Assembly (NCBI GenBank): GCA_025200525.1
Contig: CM045762.1
Coordinates: forward strand, 24,369,374-24,433,373
Origin: Camellia lanceoleosa
Lineage: Eukaryota; Streptophyta; Magnoliopsida; Ericales; Theaceae
DNA length: 64,000 bases
Reading direction: 5' to 3'
Position 1 is the first letter of the stretch. Each line of letters starts with the position of its first letter. The position numbers and the translations under genes were made by a program. This document shows positions 59,124 to 64,000 of the stretch, piece after piece. The notes below the pieces were generated by a model, which had not been told where the DNA came from, searched no databases, and saw only the letters and a list, made by a program, of their open reading frames with translations.

Positions 59124-61726
59124 TCAGACCCTATCTCTCGCCAAGGCCTTGGTTAACGGATCCGCAAGATTATCACAAGATCTTACATAATTCACAGTTA
59201 TGATGCCATTACTCAAATAGGATCTCACATTACTGTGTTTCCTTTGAATAGGTCTGGATTTGCCATTATAAAAATGGTTATTCACTCTACCAATAGCAGT
59301 AGTGCTATCACAACGAATTAACACAGGAGGAATTGGTTTTTCCCAAAAAGGAATTTCATGTAAGAAATCTCTTAACCAATTCGCTTCCTTACATGCTGAA
59401 GTTAACGCTATAAGCTCAGCTTTCATTGTAGAATTAGTAATTATAGCCTGTTTTTTAGACTTCCAACATATAGCACCACTACCCAAGGTAAAAATAAAAC
59501 CCGAGGTAGAGAGAGAATCACCTGACAAAGTGTTCCAATCGGCATCACTATATCCCTCAAGTACAGCAGGATACTTGTTATAAAACAAATCATAATTTTT
59601 GGTACTAGATAAGTATCTTATAATTCTTCCCATGGCTAGCCAATGATCTCGACTTGGCTTGCTAGTAAACCTACTAAGTACTCCAACAGCATATGCAATG
59701 TTAGGTCTAGTACAGTCAATAGGATATCTCAAACTACCAATCATGCTAGCATATTCCTTTTGATTAATCACTTCTTTTTCATTTGTTACAACAGATAAAT
59801 GTATGCTTGCATCAAAAGGAGTAGCAACATGTTTACAGTCTAGAAAATTATATTTCTTTAAAATTTTCTCAACATAATGTGACTGATCAAGAAAAATACC
59901 ATCATTAGTCTTGGTAATTTTAATTCCCAAAATAAAATTGGCTTCACCAAGATTTTTCATATCAAAGTGGCTATTAAACATATTTTTAGTCTCATTTATA
60001 ATATGCAACTTAGAGCCAAAGATAAGTAGATCATCCACATATACGCTAACAATTACATGTGCATTCTCACAAGTTTTATAATATATGCACTTATCACATT
60101 CATTAGTCTTATAGCCATTCTCAAGCATGCAAGAATCAAATTTTTCATGCCATTGTTTAGGAACTTGTTTTAAACCATAAAGGGATTTAGTTAGCTTACA
60201 CACCTTGCTTTCTTGGCCAGGCTCCACAAAGCTTTTAGGTTAGTCCATGTAAATCTCCTCATCTAGAACTTTATTTAAAAATGTTATTTTCACATCCATT
60301 TGATGAATTTTTAAATCATGAATTGCAGCTACAGCTATTAACAGTTTAATGGATGTAATTCTAGTAACCAGATAAAAAGTATCAAAGAAATCAAGATCAA
60401 CTTGTTGCTTAAAACCTTTAGCGACAAGCCTTGTTTTATATTTATCTATAGTTCCATCCGATTTAAGTTTTTTACGAAGGACCCATTTACACCCAATAGT
60501 TTTACAACCTGGAGGTAAATCCACTAGCTTCCATGTTTTATTTGAAAATAGTGAACCTATCTCATTATTTACAGCCTCTTTCCAGAAAATAGCATCAGGT
60601 GATGATAAAGCTTCTTGCACCGTAAGAGGAATTTCTTCCACATTATAAAGATAATAGTCAAGGCCAAAATCTTTTTCAATTCTAACTCGTTTAGTCCTCC
60701 TTGGTTGGATTTGAAAATTTTCTTGTTCTTGAAAAACTTGAGGAGTAGAAGAGCTAGGCATGGATAAAATATTTTCAGAAATTATTTGACCCCCACTATT
60801 TCTAGATTTGAAAGGAAATTTATTTTCATGAAAAATAGCATCACCTGATTCAAAAATAATATTATTTTCCATATCAAAAAATCTATAAGCTGTACTATAC
60901 AAAGTATACCCAAGAAAAGCACAGGTGGTAGCTCGTTCACCCAATTTAGGTCGTTTAGGATCTGCAAGTCTCACAAAAGCTAAACAACCTCAAACCCTCA
61001 AATAACTTAGATTTGGTTTACGCCTCTGCCACAACTCATAAGGTACAATTTTAGTCTTTTTATGTGGCACTCTATTTATCACATGGCAAGCTGTCAAAAT
61101 AGCCTCACCCCATAGATTTGAGGGAGCACCTGAATCAATAAGCATAGCATTCTTCAAATCAATTAACATTCTATTTTTTCTTTTAGCTACGCCATTAGAT
61201 TAAGGTGAATATGGTGGGGTAGTCTCATGAATGATTCCCAATGACTGAACAAAAGAGTTGAATCCAAGAGATTCATACTCCCGGCCCCTATCACTTTTAA
61301 TTCTCTTAATCTTTTTATCGAATTGATTTCCACTTCAAGAAGGAATTCTTTAAATTTCTCAAAAGTATCACTTTTATTTTTTTAATAAATATACGTTTGT
61401 GTATTTTGAAAAATCATCAATAAACGTGATAAAATATCGATTACCACCCCGAGTTAAAATTCCTTCAAACTCACACAAATCAGTATGAAATAATTCTAGC
61501 AATTCGGTATTTTTTTCAACACTTTTATGAGGCCTCTTGGTAATTTTTGCTTTACTACAAACTTCACATTTCTCAAATTTTTTGTCACTTTAGGAATTAA
61601 TCCTAAACTATTCATGATTCCCACATATTTACTGTTAATATGACACAAGCGAGCATGCCAAAAAAAAATTAATAGAAGACAACATGTAAGTGGTGTCATA
61701 GTAATAATCATAAAATTAATCAGCAA
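59124..61726 (-). pseudogene. Copia element 4 integrase-RT-RNase H (broken)
   Basis: Reads leftward. Pre-integrase near 61690 (WHARLCHINSKYVG), then a degraded integrase with a stop inside the conserved P-Y-S-P-(stop)-S-N-G-V-A motif at about 61200, and another stop at about 60990 where a Trp codon is expected before GCLAFVRL. The integrase end to RT N-terminus is open at 60974-60240 (KWVLRKKLKSDG, HQMDVKITFLN), stopping at a TAA where Gln is expected. RT to RNase H is open at 60227-59124 (LYGLKQVPKQWH, VYVDDLLIFG, GSLRYPIDCTRP, DPLTKALARD). The stops fit C-to-T changes. Inactive. Confidence 0.9.
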
Positions 61727-61739
61727 GGCAATTTAAGAG

Positions 61740-62009
61740 ATAAAAGCGACATTTATACTCATCTATATTATAGGAAGCCACTTTTGCTTCATGTGCCTTG
61801 TAGTCTTTATCATTCATCTCCTTGGTTGAGATTTTGTTTGGGTTCTTCTCGGTAAGAACATATGCAACTTTCAAAAGACTAAGGTAAAAAAGAACTTTTC
61901 ATTTCCACCACTTAAAATGAACTCCCTTGAACTTGAAAGGCTTGTTAAGATCTTCAATTCTATCATTGGTTTTTTCTGGTACTTGATCCATGGTTGATCT
62001 CCTTAAAAT
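61740..62009 (-). pseudogene. Copia element 4 gag remnant
   Basis: The gag start is at about 61992 (MDQVPEKTNDRIEDLNKPFK), followed within 150 bp by a scrap reading [16 protein letters not shown] and then pre-integrase. Most of gag and all of protease are deleted. Only 17 bp separate the LTR from the gag ATG. Confidence 0.7.
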
Positions 62010-62257
62010 TATTGGTGAAAATACCAGAAAAAATATATTTTATTGATAAATAATGTAAAGAAAAAGAGATACAAATAGATCAGGCTGAGGCACGGATATC
62101 TCGTTTTCTTTAAGGAGAGCAAGCCCACTGCGGTTGGAAGAACCCAAATACCGATGCAGCAGTCACAAAACTATGACCTATCCCCTCCAGGATACAACAG
62201 CCCGACCACTTGTCGTATGGTTCAAGCCAACTCTGCACAAGATGGTGAACGCAAAGT
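62010..62257 (-). repeat. 5' LTR of copia element 4, truncated part
   Basis: 248 bp matching 57918-58165. It begins TA instead of TG in plus sense and stops where TGTGACAACCCTC begins. Confidence 0.9.
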
Positions 62258-64000
62258 TGTGACAACCCTCACCATTGTTTACTGATAATACCACTGATTA
62301 CTGCTAAACTGTGACTGAACATGATTAAGTAACTGATTTGACTGACATCCTGAACTGATTGATTGAGTGTATTAGTTTAAACGCATTTCTATCTGTTTGA
62401 CTGTTAATTGATCTATTCATGTTTTAAGTTTGAACTGTAAATTGAAGGCCTTATTGGCGGCCGAATCTAAAATCGATTAATGTTTTATGCTAATTAGAAT
62501 TTATATGATTTTATGGTAGATTTGATTGAAATGTGATTTAGAATGATTAAATTAGATTAAATACTGGTAAATTACATTAGTTGGCTTATTTACCAAAATA
62601 CCATAGAAGTGGGCCACTTTGTTAAGTCTTGTTAGAGCTTATGTGTTACATCATTTTGTTCATTCTTGAGACCAAAACCGATTGAGAGAGAGAGAGTAGG
62701 AGGAAAGACTTGAGTTCATCAAATTGGCTTGGAGAATTAGAAGATTTGGAGGATAATTGCACAAATTGAGCTTCCATTCTTGAAATTGAGGACCTAAGGT
62801 AGGAGAATCATCTTCTTGAACTTGTATTTAAGTTGTATCTTGCATGTTTCATGGAAGTTTGGTGATTAGAGTCTAGAATTGGTTCAAAATGTTGAATTGA
62901 AACTTAAATCATGCATGCATGTACATGTTCTAGCATTTTGAGGTTGTTTGCATGGAAATTGCTACATACATGTGCATATCTTGATTATAGTTCATGAATT
63001 CATCATGTTTTTGGAAGTTTTGACTCATTTGATTACGTATTGGAAGCTTTGATTTCAATTGAACACATGCATGTTACATACACTTTATGTTCTTGAAGTT
63101 TATTTGAAATTGTGTTTAATTGACTCACCTTTGGACTTTGATTTTGCAAATTGACCTTCAAAACATGTCATATTATGAGTTTTAAAGTGTTTTCTAGAAA
63201 ATTGGCCCAAAGGAATCGAATTTGATGCTTTAAATGTTGAGTTTTGTGCTTGGAGACAAATCTGGAAATTCCAGATTTTGGATCAACGCTCGAGCGGGAA
63301 ACTCCATGCTTGAGCGTACACTCTGAGTACATACATCCCGCTCGAGCAGGAAAAGTAACGCTCAAACGTGAAATGCGTGTATCCAATACTTTTCATATGT
63401 TTACACTCCGCTCAAGCGAGGGAATGCACGCTCGAGCGAGGACTTGTGTCTCACGCTCGAGCGGAGGTCGAGCGCCCATCAAGCGTGAATTGCATGCATC
63501 CAGTACTTTTGCTTGAGTTTACAGTCCACTCGAGCGAAGGAAGTCACGCTCGAGCTGAGATCCTTTGTCTGCTTGTCCGCTTGAGCATAGAAAGCCACGC
63601 TTGAGCGAGACCCCTGTTTTTTGAAAATTTTGAAAAGCGTTTTAAAGTACATCTTTGCATCCTCATTTCATCCTAGGCATTCCTAGGCCTAGTTTAAGGC
63701 ATCTTAACGAGGATATTGATGTAGAACCACATCGAGTCAAGTTAGGGACTAAGTCATTGATTCCCAAGTGTATAACTTAGTGTGTGTCCATTCTGTAACT
63801 GTGTAGGGTTGGCATCCGAGGATGCTCACTAGCCTCTCTATAGCCCAGTACTCTGTGAGTAACAATGTTGTAAAGATATGTTCAATTATGAATATTTTCT
63901 GAATGATCTATTGTACTGCTTTCTGAAATGATATTTCTTACTGAATAAATGATGTCCTATTGATGAACTGTACTTGTGGTATCCATAGCAACTTACTGTT
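62258..64000. mobile_element. Second Y-type LTR, runs off window
   Basis: Starts TGTGACAACCCTCACC, related to LTR Y (TGTAACAACCCTCGTTACC), and follows it in order: GAAGGCCTTAT(T/C)GGCGGCCGA at about 62440 and 42342, the GCTCGAGC cluster, and GGCATTC(C/T)TAGGCCTAGTTT at about 63677 and 43472. Identity is moderate. It interrupts copia element 4's right LTR. The right end and its target duplication lie outside. Confidence 0.8.
63286..63608. repeat. GCTCGAGC palindrome minisatellite, copy 3
   Basis: About a dozen CGCTCGAGCG-like sites, several degraded to CGCTTGAGCG, CGCTCAAGCG or CACTCGAGCG (the expected C-to-T/G-to-A outcomes). Spacers of about 20 bp alternate with longer ones containing GCATCCA(A/G)TACTTTT, as in copy 1. 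Units of roughly 110-130 bp. Confidence 0.85.

Larger units (their letters stand above)
57918..62257 (-). mobile_element. Ty1/copia element 4, 5'-deleted
   Basis: The left (3') LTR is 57918-58518 (601 bp); the right (5') LTR starts at 62010 and is cut at 62257 by a Y-type LTR. About 14 differences in the 248 comparable bases. Polypurine tract TGAGTGGGGGAG (minus, 58530-58519). No initiator-Met primer site is recognisable next to the right LTR, gag is reduced to short remnants, and protease is missing. The left flank ATTATAAC corresponds to about 29460 in the duplicate. Confidence 0.9.

Noticed and set aside
62258..64000. A host gene in the right-hand 1.7 kb
   Set aside because: It follows LTR Y in sequence order from its first base and has no sustained reading frame.

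Overview
The window is nuclear DNA of a flowering plant, most likely a eudicot. It is AT-rich and dominated by plant-type LTR retrotransposons (Ty1/copia, Ty3/gypsy Tat type), a CACTA element with subterminal repeats, MULE/hAT/Harbinger-like MITEs and a SINE. The only host-type genes are decayed DUF4220/DUF594 membrane-protein genes and one captured PSMD10/gankyrin-like gene. I cannot name the species. I see no bacterial gene, rRNA, tRNA or CRISPR array.

Layout. 1-6219: 3' part of a Tat-lineage Ty3/gypsy element (integrase end, a spliced-looking antisense ORF, 3' LTR). 6220-9863: DUF4220 pseudogene A (minus), cut by an hAT-like insertion and an intron-like insertion. 9.9-14.7 kb: its upstream or intronic flank with MITEs and a GGT-rich element. 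14673-20160: copia element 1 (minus, LTRs and 5-bp TSD). 20832-21030: SINE. 21044-29074: an 8-kb CACTA transposon carrying four intact exons of a PSMD10-like ankyrin gene plus Ulp1-protease relics. 30084-35509: copia element 2, same family as element 1, plus strand. 36603-49686: DUF4220 pseudogene B (minus), interrupted by copia element 3 (37395-48484), itself interrupted by LTR X (39212-45925), itself interrupted by LTR Y (42114-45039). 51990-52238: C-terminal fragment of a third DUF594 copy. 52.2-57.9 kb: a diverged duplicate of the flank of gene A, which supplies empty sites for several insertions; it holds a nested foldback and a gypsy-like solo LTR. 57918-62257: copia element 4 (minus), whose right LTR is cut at 62258 by a second Y-type LTR running off the window.

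How it fits together. Three related DUF4220 units were duplicated locally and then filled with transposons. Comparing the units gives pre-insertion sites for the SINE, the CACTA element, copia element 1, a solo LTR and several MITEs. By eye, LTR divergence orders the copia insertions from youngest to oldest: element 2 (about 6/333), element 1 (about 10/337), element 4 (about 14/248), element 3 (about 18/286). All four carry stops or frameshifts. The most notable item is the CACTA element with a captured, intron-bearing, reading-frame-intact but 3'-truncated proteasome-chaperone gene. Next come a palindromic GCTCGAGC minisatellite found in three LTR-like sequences and an AGGTA-flanked insertion that may have created an intron. 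All positions were read by eye; no search was run.
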